Position numbers and translations under genes: made by a program. A stretch of DNA of 64,000 nt from Gordonia shandongensis DSM 45094 (GTDB lineage Bacteria > Actinomycetota > Actinomycetes > Mycobacteriales > Mycobacteriaceae). Below are positions 14,813-25,300 of this stretch, piece after piece; within the stretch, counting starts at the first letter, position 1, and every line of letters begins with the position of its first letter. The notes below the pieces were generated by a model that was not told where the DNA came from, did no database searches, and saw nothing but the letters and a program-made list of their open reading frames with translations. Location: assembly GCF_000423025.1 (NCBI RefSeq), contig NZ_AUHE01000005.1:105076-169075 (forward strand). The letters run 5' to 3'.

Positions 14813-15708
14813 CAGCCGATCACCGGGACCACGGTCTTGGCGGCGAGTTTCGACAGCGCGACCTGCATCACGGAGGTCACGTAGTCGTAGGCTTCATCCC
14901 AGTCCGGCACGGCACCGTCGGGATCCGTACCGTCGGGATCGGTACCGAACCGCTCGCGGAGGTCGATCGGCGGAAGGACCTCGATCCGGATCTTGGCCGG
15001 CAGCGGCACATGCGGGAGATCGGCGGGCAGGAAGCCCCACGGGATGCTCATGCTGATCGGCAGCGTCTTGACCCGCAGGAGCTTGTCGATCCCCAGGCGC
15101 CGCGCGGTGTCGCGGCCGTCGTTGAGGACGACGAAGGTCTCCTGGCCGCCGGTGGCGACCACGGGAACGATCTTCACGCCGTTCTCGTATGCGAGCTTCA
15201 AGAAGCCCTTGCGGCCGTCGAAGACGATGCGGTTGCGGTCGCTCCACGGGCGCAGAGCCTCGACGTCGCCGCCCGGGTACACCAGGACGTTGGCGCCCTG
15301 CGCGAGCAGCCGACCGGCGCCCTCCACGTCGGCCTGGATCATCCCGAAGCGTCGGGCGAAGTCGCCGACGACGGGCACCTTCATCACCAGCTGGTGCGCC
15401 AGCCCCGCCAGCGGCCGCCCCTCCACCGTGAAATAGGTGTGGTAGGCGAGCATGAACACGAAGGTGTCGGGCACGTTGGCGCCGCCACTGTGGTTGCCGA
15501 CGAACAGCACGGGCTCGTCGGGCACGTTCTCGAATCCGCTGACTTCGGCGCGGAAGTACAGTCGCGCCGCCAGCCAGAACCGCGGGAGCATCTCCCGGAT
15601 GAACTCCGGATCGCGGGCCTCCAGCCCCTCGGGTCCGCCTTCGAGTGCGTGCCGCGCCATCGACAACGGGGTCGTCACCAGCGATCTCAACGCGCGCGAC
15701 GAGATCAT
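14812..15708 (-). CDS. Lysophospholipid acyltransferase family protein (PlsC-like)
   Basis: A 298-residue membrane-associated acyltransferase. The catalytic block is VGNHSGGANVPD (about 82-93), with the His and a more distant Asp than the classic HX4D. The glycerophosphate-binding block NVLVYPGGDVEALRPW lies near 150-165. This type is common in mycolic-acid bacteria and is thought to acylate lysophospholipids or related alcohols. ATG 15708 overlaps the stop of the metallo-hydrolase gene (TGATG). The longer frame to 16398 is a shadow of that gene. Confidence 0.88.
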   Translation of the reverse strand: MISSRALRSLVTTPLSMARHALEGGPEGLEARDPEFIREMLPRFWLAARLYFRAEVSGFENVPDEPVLFVGNHSGGANVPDTFVFMLAYHTYFTVEGRPLAGLAHQLVMKVPVVGDFARRFGMIQADVEGAGRLLAQGANVLVYPGGDVEALRPWSDRNRIVFDGRKGFLKLAYENGVKIVPVVATGGQETFVVLNDGRDTARRLGIDKLLRVKTLPISMSIPWGFLPADLPHVPLPAKIRIEVLPPIDLRERFGTDPDGTDPDGAVPDWDEAYDYVTSVMQVALSKLAAKTVVPVIG

Positions 15709-16334
15709 CAGTGGCCCCGACGGATCCACTCGTCCAGGTCGCCGGCCTCCGCGCCGATCGTGGTCTCGTCGCCGTGACCCGTGCACACGCGGGTCTCGGG
15801 GTCGAGCACCAGAATGCGGTCGCGGATCGAGGCGATGATGTCGTCGAAACTCGAGAACGAGCGGCCCGTCGCGCCGGGACCGCCCTGGAACAGGGTGTCG
15901 CCGCTGAACAGGACCTTCGCCGACGGTGCCCAGATGACGCAGGAGCCGGGCGAATGCCCCGGGGTGTTGATGACCTCGAGGGTGTCGCCGCCGACGCGGA
16001 TCTGCTGCCCGTCGGTGAGTTCGCCGTGGGGTACGCCCGGATGGGTCTGCTCCCAGAGCATCTCGTCGGCCGGGTGCAGGAGGATGGGGGCGTCCGTCGC
16101 CTCGGCGAGTTCGGGGGCGACGCCGATGTGATCGTTGTGCGCGTGGGTCAGGACGATGGCGACCACTCGACGGTCGCCGACGGCCTCCAGGATCGGCGCG
16201 GCGTCGTGCGCCGCGTCGATGATGACGGCCTCCGACTCGTCGCCGACCACCCAGACGTTGTTGTCGACATCCCAGGTGCCGCCGTCGAGGGAGAAGGTTC
16301 CGGACGTGATGACCCGGGTGATGCTGAGGTTCAC
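15708..16334 (-). CDS. MBL-fold metallo-hydrolase, partner of the mycothiol formaldehyde pathway
   Basis: A 208-residue glyoxalase-II-like hydrolase. The metal motif THAHNDHIG is near 71-79, followed by a His in NTPGHSPGS, an Asp in FSGDTLF and a final His in CTGHGDET. In mycobacteria the gene after the mycothiol-dependent formaldehyde dehydrogenase encodes a protein of this type (Rv2260 beside Rv2259, from memory). Hydrolysis of S-formylmycothiol is the inferred role. GTG 16334 overlaps the mscR stop by 4 bases (GTGA), so it is coupled. Confidence 0.9.
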   Translation of the reverse strand: MNLSITRVITSGTFSLDGGTWDVDNNVWVVGDESEAVIIDAAHDAAPILEAVGDRRVVAIVLTHAHNDHIGVAPELAEATDAPILLHPADEMLWEQTHPGVPHGELTDGQQIRVGGDTLEVINTPGHSPGSCVIWAPSAKVLFSGDTLFQGGPGATGRSFSSFDDIIASIRDRILVLDPETRVCTGHGDETTIGAEAGDLDEWIRRGH

Positions 16335-17419
16335 AGCTCCACCACCGATCGCAGCACGCGGCCGGCTTCCATGGCGCGGAACGCCTCCTCGACGCCATCG
16401 ATGCCGATGCGTTCGGTGACGAACTCGTCCAGGGGGAGCCGTCCCTGCAGGAACAGGTCGATGAGCATGGGGAAGTCCCGTTCGGGCAGGCAGTCGCCGT
16501 ACCACGAGGACTTCAGCGCGCCGCCGTGGCTGAAGAAGTCGACGAGCGGCATCTCGAGGGTCATCTCCGGCGTCGGTACGCCCACGAGCACCACCGTGCC
16601 CGCGAGGTCGCGGGCGTAGAACGCCGTCTGGTACGTCTCGGGGGTGCCGACGGCGTCGATCACGACGTCGGCGCCGAAGCCTCCGGTGAGGTCCTTGACG
16701 GCCTCCGCGACGTCGGTCACGGCCGATCCGTCGATGGTGTGGGTGGCACCGAGGTCGGTGGCCCACGCGAGCTTCCCGGCGTCGCGGTCGACGGCGATGA
16801 CAGTGGTCGCTCCGGCGAGCCGCGCCCCGGCGATCGCGGCGTCACCGACGCCGCCGCAGCCGATCACGGCGACCGAGTCGCCGCGCTGGACTCCACCGGT
16901 GTTGATCGCGGCGCCCAGACCGGCCATCACGCCACAGCCGAGGAGGCAGGCGACCGCCGGGTCGGCTGCGGAGTCGACCCCGGTGCACTGACCCTCGTGG
17001 ACGAGGGTCTTCTCGGCGAACGCCCCGATGCCGAGCGCGGGGGTGAGTTCGGTCCCGTCCGCGAGGGTCATCGGCCTGCTGGCGTTGAACGTGTCGAAGC
17101 AGTACCAGGGACGGCCGCGTGTGCACGCTCGGCACTCCCCGCACACCGCACGCCAGTTCAGCACCACGAAGTCGCCGACCGCGACGTGCGTCACATCCGA
17201 GCCGACGGCCTCGACGGTGCCGGCCGCTTCGTGCCCGAGCAGGAACGGGTACTCGTCGTTGATCCCGCCGGTCGCGTAGGCGAGGTCGGTGTGGCAGACT
17301 CCGCACGCGCTGATCGCCACCAGCACATCGTTGGGGCCCGGGTCGGGGATCGTGACGTCGACCAGTTCGGTCGGCGCGTTCTTGGCTCGGGAGACGACTC
17401 CCTTGACGACGGTGGCCAC
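16331..17419 (-). CDS. mscR: S-(hydroxymethyl)mycothiol dehydrogenase
   Basis: A 362-residue zinc alcohol dehydrogenase that oxidises the formaldehyde-mycothiol adduct to S-formylmycothiol with NAD. Catalytic zinc ligands are Cys39 (ACGVCHTD) and His in GHEAAG. The structural zinc loop is [15 protein letters not shown], and the Rossmann motif is [10 protein letters not shown]. It also reduces S-nitrosomycothiol in relatives. GTG 17419 follows AGGAGGAGACAGCG. It heads a coupled set running mscR, metallo-hydrolase, acyltransferase, SRPBCC. The presence of this enzyme shows that the host makes mycothiol. Confidence 0.94.
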   Translation of the reverse strand: MATVVKGVVSRAKNAPTELVDVTIPDPGPNDVLVAISACGVCHTDLAYATGGINDEYPFLLGHEAAGTVEAVGSDVTHVAVGDFVVLNWRAVCGECRACTRGRPWYCFDTFNASRPMTLADGTELTPALGIGAFAEKTLVHEGQCTGVDSAADPAVACLLGCGVMAGLGAAINTGGVQRGDSVAVIGCGGVGDAAIAGARLAGATTVIAVDRDAGKLAWATDLGATHTIDGSAVTDVAEAVKDLTGGFGADVVIDAVGTPETYQTAFYARDLAGTVVLVGVPTPEMTLEMPLVDFFSHGGALKSSWYGDCLPERDFPMLIDLFLQGRLPLDEFVTERIGIDGVEEAFRAMEAGRVLRSVVEL

Positions 17420-17478
17420 CGCTGTCTCCTCCTAGGATCTGTCGGCCCGGACTGTTCTGCCGACTCGAGACGGTCCTG

Positions 17479-17973
17479 TCAGCTCAGAGCTGCGATGAGT
17501 TCGGCCTTCTTCATCGACGAGTAGCCGCTGACGCCGGCGGCCTTCGCCTGAGCACGCAGCTCGGCGACGGTCTTCGACGACAGACCCGACGCGGGGGCCT
17601 TCTTCGCGGGGGCCGGCTTCGCGGCCGGAGCCTTCTTCGCGGGGGCCGGCTTCGCGGCCGGAGCCTTCTTCGCGGCAGCGGGCTTGGCGGCCGGAGCCTT
17701 CTTCGCAGCGGCGGGCTTCGCGGCAGCGGGCTTCGCGGCAGCGGGCTTCGCGGCAGCGGGCTTCGCGGCGGCGGGCTTGGCAGCAGCAGGCTTCGCGGCA
17801 GCGGGCTTGGCGGCAGCAGGCTTGGCAGCAGCGGCAGGCTTGGCCGACGACTCCGAGTCCTTCTTCGCCAACGGCGAGCGGTCCAGCATCATGTCGCGCA
17901 GCGAGACGATCTCGGACGACAGGCGACGAACCTCACCCTCGAGGCGCTTGATCAGGGTCTTCTTGCCACTCAT
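17479..17973 (-). CDS. Histone-H1-like protein: coiled N-terminus, Ala-Lys-Pro repeats, C-terminal Rho-N/SAP-like domain
   Basis: A 164-residue protein in three parts. Residues 1-45 form a basic helical segment (KKTLIKRLEGEVRRLSSEI). Residues 50-125 are tandem AAAKPAAAKP and KKAPAAKPA repeats, like the tails of HupB/Hlp and eukaryotic H1. The C-terminal 35 residues (TVAELRAQAKAAGVSGYSSM then KKAELIAAL) match the Rho-N/SAP-like nucleic-acid-binding fold. ATG 17973 has GGGAGGATCACC upstream; the longer TTG start at 17991 would place this site inside the gene. The likely role is DNA or RNA compaction, inferred from composition. The repeats are prone to copy-number change. Confidence 0.8.
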   Translation of the reverse strand: MSGKKTLIKRLEGEVRRLSSEIVSLRDMMLDRSPLAKKDSESSAKPAAAAKPAAAKPAAAKPAAAKPAAAKPAAAKPAAAKPAAAKPAAAKKAPAAKPAAAKKAPAAKPAPAKKAPAAKPAPAKKAPASGLSSKTVAELRAQAKAAGVSGYSSMKKAELIAALS

Positions 17974-18167
17974 GACTGGTGATCCTCCCAAAATCGTGGC
18001 TTCGGCCGGTGTGTCCGACCTGTTCCATGTGTGACCCTACTGTGCGCAAACACTCGGAAGCGACTCCCAGCAGCAGTGATGCCCCGCGCGTGTCGCGCAG
18101 GCGGGCGCGCGAGAGCCGGTCCGCCACCGGTTCGACGACCCGTCGTCACCGGATGTCGAACGCCCGC

Positions 18168-19214
18168 TCAGAGAGTCTCGGTGACCTTCCGCAAACCGCG
18201 CGGCGTGTCGGGATCCTCACCGCGATCGAGTGCGAGCTGCAGCGCCAGACGCTGCAGCGGAACGATCTCCAACAGCGGCGAGAGCTCCTCGGACGCGCCC
18301 TCCGGCAGCGCGACGCCACCGGCCAGCCCGGTGAGCCGCTCGGGGTCGCCGACCCCGACGACGTCGGCACCACGCTCGGCCAGACTGCGCAGCACCGGAG
18401 CCATCACCTCACCCCCGCGGCCGGCGGGCAGCACCGCCAACACCGGGACCTGGGCGTCGATGGTCGCGAGCGGACCGTGCATCAAATCGGCCGCCGAGAA
18501 CCCCTGCGCGGTGACGTATGACGTCTCCATCAACTTGAGCGCGGCCTCCCGAGCCGTGGCATAGGAGTACCCGCGACCCGTCGCGATGAGCCGCTGCGCG
18601 AATCGATACCGCTGCGCCAACTCCCCCGGCGCACTGTCGCCGAGGACTCGGTCCCCGAGGTCGGGCAGCACGTCGGCCGCCGCGGAGTCCGTCCCCTCCC
18701 ACGCGGCGACCAGCAGGTAGAGGGCGAGCATCTCGGCCGTGTACGTCTTGGTGGCCGCCACCGACCGTTCCGGGCCGGCATGCACGTCCACCTGGAACTC
18801 CGCCGCCGCGGCCAGGGGCGAGGTCGGGTCATTGGTCACGGCGACCGTCAGGGCGCCGGCCCGACGAGCGGCGTCGAGCGTGGCCACCAGATCCGGCGAC
18901 CCGCCCGACTGCGAGACGCCGATGCACAGCACATCGGTCCCGGACGGGACGCCGTCATACACCGTGACCGTCGACGGCGACGCCAGGCCGCACGGCAGGC
19001 CCAATCGGATCTCGACGAGGTACTTCGCGTACAGGGCGGCATGGCCGCTGGTCCCCCGCGCGACGAACTGGACGAAACGGGGACGTCGCGCGGCGACGGC
19101 CGCCCCGACCTCCGCGACGGAGCTCCGCTCGGCCAGGAGCGCGCGCCACGCTCGGGGCTGGTCGGCGATCTCCGCCGCCATCAGGCGTCCTCGGGCACTG
19201 GTCTGGTCGCTCAC
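18168..19214 (-). CDS. SIS-domain sugar isomerase/deaminase-like protein (GlmS C-terminal type)
   Basis: A 348-residue protein of two SIS domains without the glutaminase domain of GlmS. The first holds ARGTSGHAA and the phosphosugar-binding loop GVSQSGGSPD, followed by TNDPTSPLA and the RSVAATKTYT segment. The second holds GRGYSYATAREAALKLMETS and the HGPLA motif of GlmS-type isomerases. It probably acts on an amino-sugar phosphate; the exact substrate cannot be read. The start is GTG 19214. No PTS or nag genes lie beside it. Confidence 0.87.
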   Translation of the reverse strand: MSDQTSARGRLMAAEIADQPRAWRALLAERSSVAEVGAAVAARRPRFVQFVARGTSGHAALYAKYLVEIRLGLPCGLASPSTVTVYDGVPSGTDVLCIGVSQSGGSPDLVATLDAARRAGALTVAVTNDPTSPLAAAAEFQVDVHAGPERSVAATKTYTAEMLALYLLVAAWEGTDSAAADVLPDLGDRVLGDSAPGELAQRYRFAQRLIATGRGYSYATAREAALKLMETSYVTAQGFSAADLMHGPLATIDAQVPVLAVLPAGRGGEVMAPVLRSLAERGADVVGVGDPERLTGLAGGVALPEGASEELSPLLEIVPLQRLALQLALDRGEDPDTPRGLRKVTETL

Positions 19215-19475
19215 CCCCGCAGCTTATCGACGGAGCCCGGCGCACCGCCGCAGGACCCGGCGGCCCAGCGCGACGTCGCCGCGTCACAGCGGCCGCCGCG
19301 CGTCCCCCGCGCTGGTGACACGCGCCGTCGGCGTCGTCCTCCGGTCGGGTGAATAACGCTCTGGGATGTGACATCTCACGTGGTCGCACACGATTCTCGA
19401 GATGAGTCCATCAGCCGAGATCCATCCACGCGGGTGTCCGCATGGTGCCGCGCCCCGGCATGACGAGGAGAGACG

Positions 19476-20957
19476 ATGTCCTTTCAGCCGCCGACCGGTC
19501 CCATGATGCCCGGCCCGTCCCCGTTCGGTTCGAATCCCCACGGTTCGAATCCCCATGGGGCCGCCGCGATGACCGTTCGCCGCAACCGGCGCCGGATCAC
19601 GTGGCTGTTGGCCGCGATCATCGCGATCCTCGCTGTGATCGTGGGGCTCGGCGCCGTGGCGCTGTACTCGAAGAAGACCGGTGAGCAGCTGCTGCCGTCG
19701 CTGACGCTTCGGTCGGCGGCCGAGGTGGGACCCGACCCGTTCACCCCGTCGGTGGCGCTGGCCGTCGAGAGCACACCGGCCGCCGGCGGTCAGTCGGCCG
19801 CATTCGAAGGCGCCCGCATGGTGAACGGCTCCCTGCCGGGTCTCTACGCGGCCGGAGCGACGGCGTCCTGCAACGCGGGCGCCCTGCGCGACTACCTCGA
19901 GCGGGACCCCGGTGCGGGCGACGCCTGGGCGAGTGTCTTCGGCATTCGCCGCATCGACATCCCGTGGTATCTCAACACCCTGTACCCGGTGGTCCTCACC
20001 CGGGACACCTGGGTCACCAACCACACCTACCGCAGCGGCACCGCCTACCCGCTGCAGAGCGTCCTGCAGACCGGGACACCCGTCTTCGTCGACGCCGCCG
20101 GCGTTCCCCGCGTGGTCTGCTCGTGCGGAAACCCGCTCCTACCGCCGTCGTCGGCTCCGGCCGGCGGCTACCGCATCGTCGGCACGCCGTGGAACGGTTT
20201 CGCTGCGCCTCGAACGACGCGCGTCGCGACGGGCGGCGTCCACGTCACCACCGTCGGAAGCACCGTCACGGTCGTGAACCGGCCGGCGCCGACCGACCCC
20301 GCACCGCCGGCCCCGATCCAGGTGGTCGACCTGGCCTCCGGTGCGCTCCGCGAGGCGCTCGCGAGCGGGCTGGTTCTTCCGCCGCCGCCCGAAGGACTCA
20401 CCCTGCCCGATCCGATGCTGGCCAACCGCACGCCGGCCCGGGCCGATCTGGGTGACGATCCCGAGGCTCCGGCCGACCCCTCCGGCACGGACCGTCCGGA
20501 CGTCTCCCCGACCGATCGGCCCGACGTCCCCGGTGACCCGTCCGCCCCGTCGAGCCCGTCGTCCTCCGAGCCGCCCGCCCCCGCGCGGACCGAGTTCACC
20601 GGGACCGGTGACATCATCGACACCCTCGAGTTCCGGATCGATGACACGACCGTGACCTGCACCGTCCCCGATGCCGATGACTCGGCGACCGTGGCGTTGA
20701 CCTGTTCGGACGAGGTGGACCGCGAGGTCGCCGTCGCCGACCTGGGGACGTCGGCGGTGGAGTCCGACACCGCGGACGGAGTCTGGAGCCTGACCCCGAT
20801 CGGCGGGACCGCGATCGCCGTGACGGCCGCGACGTGGCGCACCCGCACCGTCCCGGAGAGCACCCCCGAGACGAGTCCCCCGACCGAGCCCGAGTCGAGC
20901 GAGCCGGTCGAGAGCACTCCCGAGTCCCCGGTCGAATCGCCGACGGAGACGTCGTAG
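19476..20957 (+). CDS. Single-pass membrane protein with DUF6777 domain and Pro/Ser/Thr-rich linker
   Basis: A 493-residue protein. A short cytoplasmic Gly/Pro/Asn/His segment contains a direct repeat GSNPHGSNPHG, then one helix lies near 44-66. The outer DUF6777 domain (about 75-235) contains LYAAGATASC, AWASVFGI, DTWVTNHTY, SVLQTGTPVFVD and CSCGNPL. A Pro/Asp/Ser-rich linker (about 320-370), a small beta domain with a cysteine pair (about 375-455) and a Glu/Ser/Pro tail follow. ATG 19476 follows GAGGAGAGACG. The protein is a paralogue of the one at 1095-2438 but with different flanking domains. It probably works in the envelope; function is unknown. Confidence 0.8.
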   Translation: MSFQPPTGPMMPGPSPFGSNPHGSNPHGAAAMTVRRNRRRITWLLAAIIAILAVIVGLGAVALYSKKTGEQLLPSLTLRSAAEVGPDPFTPSVALAVESTPAAGGQSAAFEGARMVNGSLPGLYAAGATASCNAGALRDYLERDPGAGDAWASVFGIRRIDIPWYLNTLYPVVLTRDTWVTNHTYRSGTAYPLQSVLQTGTPVFVDAAGVPRVVCSCGNPLLPPSSAPAGGYRIVGTPWNGFAAPRTTRVATGGVHVTTVGSTVTVVNRPAPTDPAPPAPIQVVDLASGALREALASGLVLPPPPEGLTLPDPMLANRTPARADLGDDPEAPADPSGTDRPDVSPTDRPDVPGDPSAPSSPSSSEPPAPARTEFTGTGDIIDTLEFRIDDTTVTCTVPDADDSATVALTCSDEVDREVAVADLGTSAVESDTADGVWSLTPIGGTAIAVTAATWRTRTVPESTPETSPPTEPESSEPVESTPESPVESPTETS

Positions 20958-21106
20958 CGGCCCGGCGGCCGTCACTGACGTGATGTCACTCACCTGCGTC
21001 GAGAGACATTTGGTGAGTTCAGTCTCATAATCCTTGCCGGGCGCCCGACCGCGCGGGAACACTGGAGTCAAAAGGTTCCGCAAGCAGCTCGGTTCGGAGG
21101 TTTCCC

Positions 21107-21694
21107 ATGAGCTCGACCACGTGGTTCGCACCGCTTCGCCACCCGTCCCCCGCCGCCCTCGAGCAGTGGCTCGAGAAGCAGGCCGCCGACGGCCGGGTGC
21201 TGACCGACTTCGGTCCGGCCAGCACGGTGCGCATGCGCTTCACCGAATCGGCTCCGGCACAGGTCCGCTACACCGTGGAGCGGCGCGCGATGCCCGCGCC
21301 GATCGACTACTTCCGCTTCCGGGAGGAGAACGGCTGGGAGCACCTCGGCCACGCCGCCGACGTGCACATCTGGTCGCAGCACTACACCGATGAGCGCCCC
21401 GCCGGCTTCATCGGCGAGGACCTCGACCGCCGCGCCGGTCTGGTGAGCATCGGACTCGGCCTGGTCGCCGCGTTCGCCCTCGTCGTCGCGGTGGCGCTGG
21501 GCCTGGTCGCCGGCCTGCTCACCTTCGACTCGGCCTCGCCGTCGGACATCTGGGCGCCCGCCGTCGCCATCGGCGTCGTCGGTGCGATCGCGGCGATCGC
21601 CGCCATCGCCGTCGCGGTGTCTCGCCGGTCGGCGGCCCTGCGCCGCGACCGGACCGAGGTCCGGCATGAGGCCGACCAGCCGGCGAGGGTCTGA
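21107..21694 (+). CDS. DUF2812-like membrane protein
   Basis: A 195-residue protein. The N-terminal 110 residues have the DUF2812 layout: an amphipathic LEQWLEKQAADGRVL helix, a strand with RYTVERR, and YFRFREENGWEHLG followed by HIWSQ. Two strongly hydrophobic helices follow (about 112-137 and 148-170) before a basic tail. In other bacteria DUF2812 proteins are often next to PadR regulators, but none is seen here. ATG 21107 has CGGAGG at a good distance. Function is unknown. Confidence 0.7.
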   Translation: MSSTTWFAPLRHPSPAALEQWLEKQAADGRVLTDFGPASTVRMRFTESAPAQVRYTVERRAMPAPIDYFRFREENGWEHLGHAADVHIWSQHYTDERPAGFIGEDLDRRAGLVSIGLGLVAAFALVVAVALGLVAGLLTFDSASPSDIWAPAVAIGVVGAIAAIAAIAVAVSRRSAALRRDRTEVRHEADQPARV

Positions 21695-21781
21695 CGCCGC
21701 ACGGATTCCGGCCCGATCCGGATCTCCCCGAATCGTCGGTGGTCGCTGTTACCGTGAGGCCAGCGAGGCAGGGAGGTCCCG

Positions 21782-22264
21782 ATGGTCCAGACAACCGACG
21801 CCTTCTCCGAGGCCGCATTCGACGACGCCGTCGACCGCAGCTGGTTCCGCTTCCGCTGTGAACTCGGTGATCGACTCGATCAGATGCGCCCGGACCGGCC
21901 GATGGTCGTGCTGTCGCTGTGGACCGAGATCTTCGGGCCGCAGCCGAGCATCACCTTCACGCACACCGGCCACCACCGGCTGCGACTGACCGTCGAAGAC
22001 CGCGACCTGTACCCGTTCCCACCGGAGAGCATCGCGCGGCGCGGGCTGCTCGAAGCGGCCGGATGGCGAGGACTGCGCGACCAGACGTCCATCATCGAAT
22101 TCCCCCGCCGGTCGGTCGACGCCGCCGCGATGGCCGCCCAGCGCGCCCTGCGCGACGTCTGGGGTGTGCCGGGTCCGGCGTTTCTGGTGTCCAACGAGGC
22201 CGACCTGCTGCGGCTGTTCGTCAGCGAGAAGGCGCCGCGGCGCGAACCCCGCCTGCGTCCCTGA
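21782..22264 (+). CDS. YbjN/TY-Chap-like small protein
   Basis: A 160-residue acidic/basic mixed protein with the pattern of YbjN-like secretion-chaperone folds: WFRFRCELGDRLDQM, a strand containing VVLSLW, then ITFTHTG, LRLTVEDRDLYPF, a GLLEAAGWRGL segment and a final helix. The fold assignment is from pattern only. ATG 21782 follows GGGAGGTCCCG. It is convergent with the nSTAND gene, 43 bp apart. Some TY-Chap proteins serve type VII secretion, but no esx genes are in the window. Confidence 0.5.
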   Translation: MVQTTDAFSEAAFDDAVDRSWFRFRCELGDRLDQMRPDRPMVVLSLWTEIFGPQPSITFTHTGHHRLRLTVEDRDLYPFPPESIARRGLLEAAGWRGLRDQTSIIEFPRRSVDAAAMAAQRALRDVWGVPGPAFLVSNEADLLRLFVSEKAPRREPRLRP

Positions 22265-22307
22265 CGGCCGAGACCATCACCGGGCGCGCCCCGACGTCCT
22301 CGGCTTC

Positions 22308-25300
22308 TCAGCATCCATCCGTGCCGGACATGCTGCCCAGGTACCGGTCACGCTGATCGTCGGTGAGTTCGTCGGTCGACGCGCAGATCCAGCGCCGTCC
22401 GGCCTCCCGATCGGTCGGCTGCAGGTACAGGACGCCCGACCCGTCACCGGTCACCGGATAGTCGTCGTTCGCCCCCGTGTTCGTCGGGATCACCCACATC
22501 GACGCCGTCGAACGGGAGCCGCCGAGCAGCGGCGACACGGTGGGGCCCGCGATCAGTGATCCGTCGTCCCCGAGCTCGAACTCCGCGACCTCGCGAGTCC
22601 CGGTGACCACGTACAACCGATCCCCGGATCGGCCCAGCGCCTCCGCATGCTGATTCGGCAGGTCCGCCACCTTCTCCGGTTCACCGCCGGTCTCGACGTC
22701 CCACACCGACAGTCCCCCCGCGGCCACCACCAGGTGATCGCCGTCGTCAGCGAAGAGCGCCGACCGCACCGCGTCACCGGCCGTGACGACAGACGACGGT
22801 CGTCCCGACCCCGCGGTCTGGTACAGGTACGCCTTCCCGTCGTCGGACGTCACCACCAGCCGCCGACCGTTCGGCGAGAACGCGGTGCTCCGGATGAGGT
22901 CGCCGGGCCCGGAGAAGACGGGCCCCATCCGAGCCGGCGCCGCCGGATCGCTCAGATCCCACAGTCCGACGGTTCGATCATCGACACCCGCGGCCAGGGT
23001 CGACGTGCCCGGCGCGAACGCGAGCGCCGACGTGTACCGGGTGTCGACGCGGATCTCGCCCGCCCGTCTCGGCCGGTCACGATCGGAGACGTCCCACACC
23101 TCCAGCAGGCCGCCGTTGTTGTTGGCGGTGACCGCCACCCTGCCGTCCGCGGAGATCGCGACGCGGGGACGGGTGTTGGCGCGCTTCTCCAGTCCCACCG
23201 AGCCGCGCGACCGCCACGACCCGTCGTCACGGGTCCAGAGTTTGAGGCGGGCGTCGGTCCCCGTGGTCAACAGGAGGTCGCCGCGCGAGCTGAGGGCCAC
23301 CCCGGTGTCGGAGGCGCCGCGATCGATGAGCGCCGTGTCCGGGAAATGCCAGATGTCGACGCCGCCGTCACCGCGACCGACGGCCAGAGTGTGACCGTCC
23401 GGGGAGAACTCGGTGGTCAGCATCCGGACGGCGCCGGGCGCCGCCGACTTCTCCAGATCCCACAGGGGCAACGGATCGCCCGGGTCGGTCACGTTCCAGA
23501 CGTGCACCGATCCGTCCATCGACGCCTGCGCAAGCAGGGGCTGCGACGGTGACGCGGACAGCGACCACGACGGGCCGGTGGCACCCGGAAGCGCCCCGAC
23601 GAGTCGTTGCGCCCGCGCCGGATCGGACACATCCCACATCTGCACGTCACCGCTGTCGCCGGTGACGGCCAGCGTCCGGTCGCCCGGCAGGAACGCCAGA
23701 CCGTGAGCGATGCTCGGGAAGCCGCGCAGCGGCTCACCGGCCGGCCGCGGGGTGTCGGTGTCGGCATCCCGCCACAACCGGACCGTCTGATCCTCGGAGC
23801 CGGTCGCGAGCATCGTCCCGTCGACGCTGTACGCCAGCGTGCGGACAGCGCCGGTGTGTCCGCGCAGCACCGCGGTCTGTCGAGGCGGATGCACGCCGTC
23901 GACGGAGTAGACGACGGCCGTCCCGTTGTCCGAACTGGTCACCAGGTGCCGACCCGACGGACTGAAGCGGGTGAGGTAGACCGTCCCCGCACCGGGTCGG
24001 AGCACGCCGAGGAGACGCGGGGCGTCGACGTCGGCCACATTCCACACCCGGATGGTGCCGTCACCGCTCGCCGCCGCCAGCGTGGTGCCCGACGGATCGA
24101 TCGTCGCGGAGGTCACGTAGTCGGCGAAACCGCCGAGGACCGCCGCCGGACGGAACGGCGGCGTCGCGCCCGACTCCGGATCGTGATGCCGGGACGCCCG
24201 CACCCACAGTCGGGCCGTCCGGTCGTTGGCCCCCGTCGCCATCACCCGGCCGTCGGCGGAGAACGTGACGTCGAAGACGCCGGCGGAGTGTCCGTCGAGC
24301 CGTTGCGCCAGCGGTGTCGTCGCCGCCGCGAGCAGTCCGCTGCGGACCCCGAGATCGTCGGGATAGTGATGCTCGGCGACGGCCAACAACCGTGCCGCGA
24401 GCGACGGATCGGACCGGACGAGGCCGTCGATGCTCGACATCAGGGCCGAGTATTCGGCGCGGTTGCGCTGCTCGGTGAGGTCGGCGGACTGGCGGGTGGC
24501 GATGACGGCCGTGATCGCCGACGCGAGACCGAGGATGACGACCAGGGCGACGGCGCCGATCCGGAGTCGGCGACGCAGCCGCGCCTGCCGTTCGGCCGCG
24601 TCGAGGAAGTCCGCGGCGCCCGCGGGCAGCAGACTCTGCCGGTACTCGCCCAGGTCGCGACGGTTCTCCATCGCCGCGGCCAGCCGAGTCCCGCTGTAGA
24701 GGTAGTCGGCGCGGCGACCGCCCTGCTCCCACGCGGTGCTGTCGGCTTCGAGCTGCTGCCGCCACTGCAGCAGATCGGCGTCCTCGGCGATCCACTCCGC
24801 CATCCGCGGCCACGACGTCATGACGGCGTCGTGGATGAACATCACGCGGGTGCCGCTCACCGTCAGCAGGCGCGCATCGGCGAAGGCGTCGACGATGCGG
24901 CGGCCGGCGACGGGGAACCGCGTGGCGATCTCCGTGGGCGCCACCGATCCGCGCATCACCGTGCGGTGCGGTCCGAACTGGACCAGTGCCAGCAGCACCG
25001 CCCGGGCCTCGGGGTGGTCGGCGACGTCCAGGTCGCGCCACGTCTCCTCGGCCGTGTCGGCGAGCGCGGAGGTGATTCCGCCCGCCGCCCGATACGACGC
25101 GACGGTGAGACGGTTGGCGGTGCGGCGAGCCCACGTGACCCGGAGCGCATGGGCCAACAGCGGCAATCGCCCGGCACGGTCGCCCACTCCGGCCGTCTGG
25201 TGCAGATCGTCGATCATCAGGTCCACCAGACCCGCGTCGATCCGGCCGCCCGCCAACCGCACCGGTTCGGTGATGACCTCGCGCAACTGGTCGTCTGTCA

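Noticed and set aside
19527..19560. GGTTCGAATCC twice, like tRNA T-arms
   Set aside because: The two copies are a direct repeat inside the DUF6777 gene encoding GSNPHGSNPHG; no acceptor stem, anticodon arm or CCA-compatible fold surrounds them.
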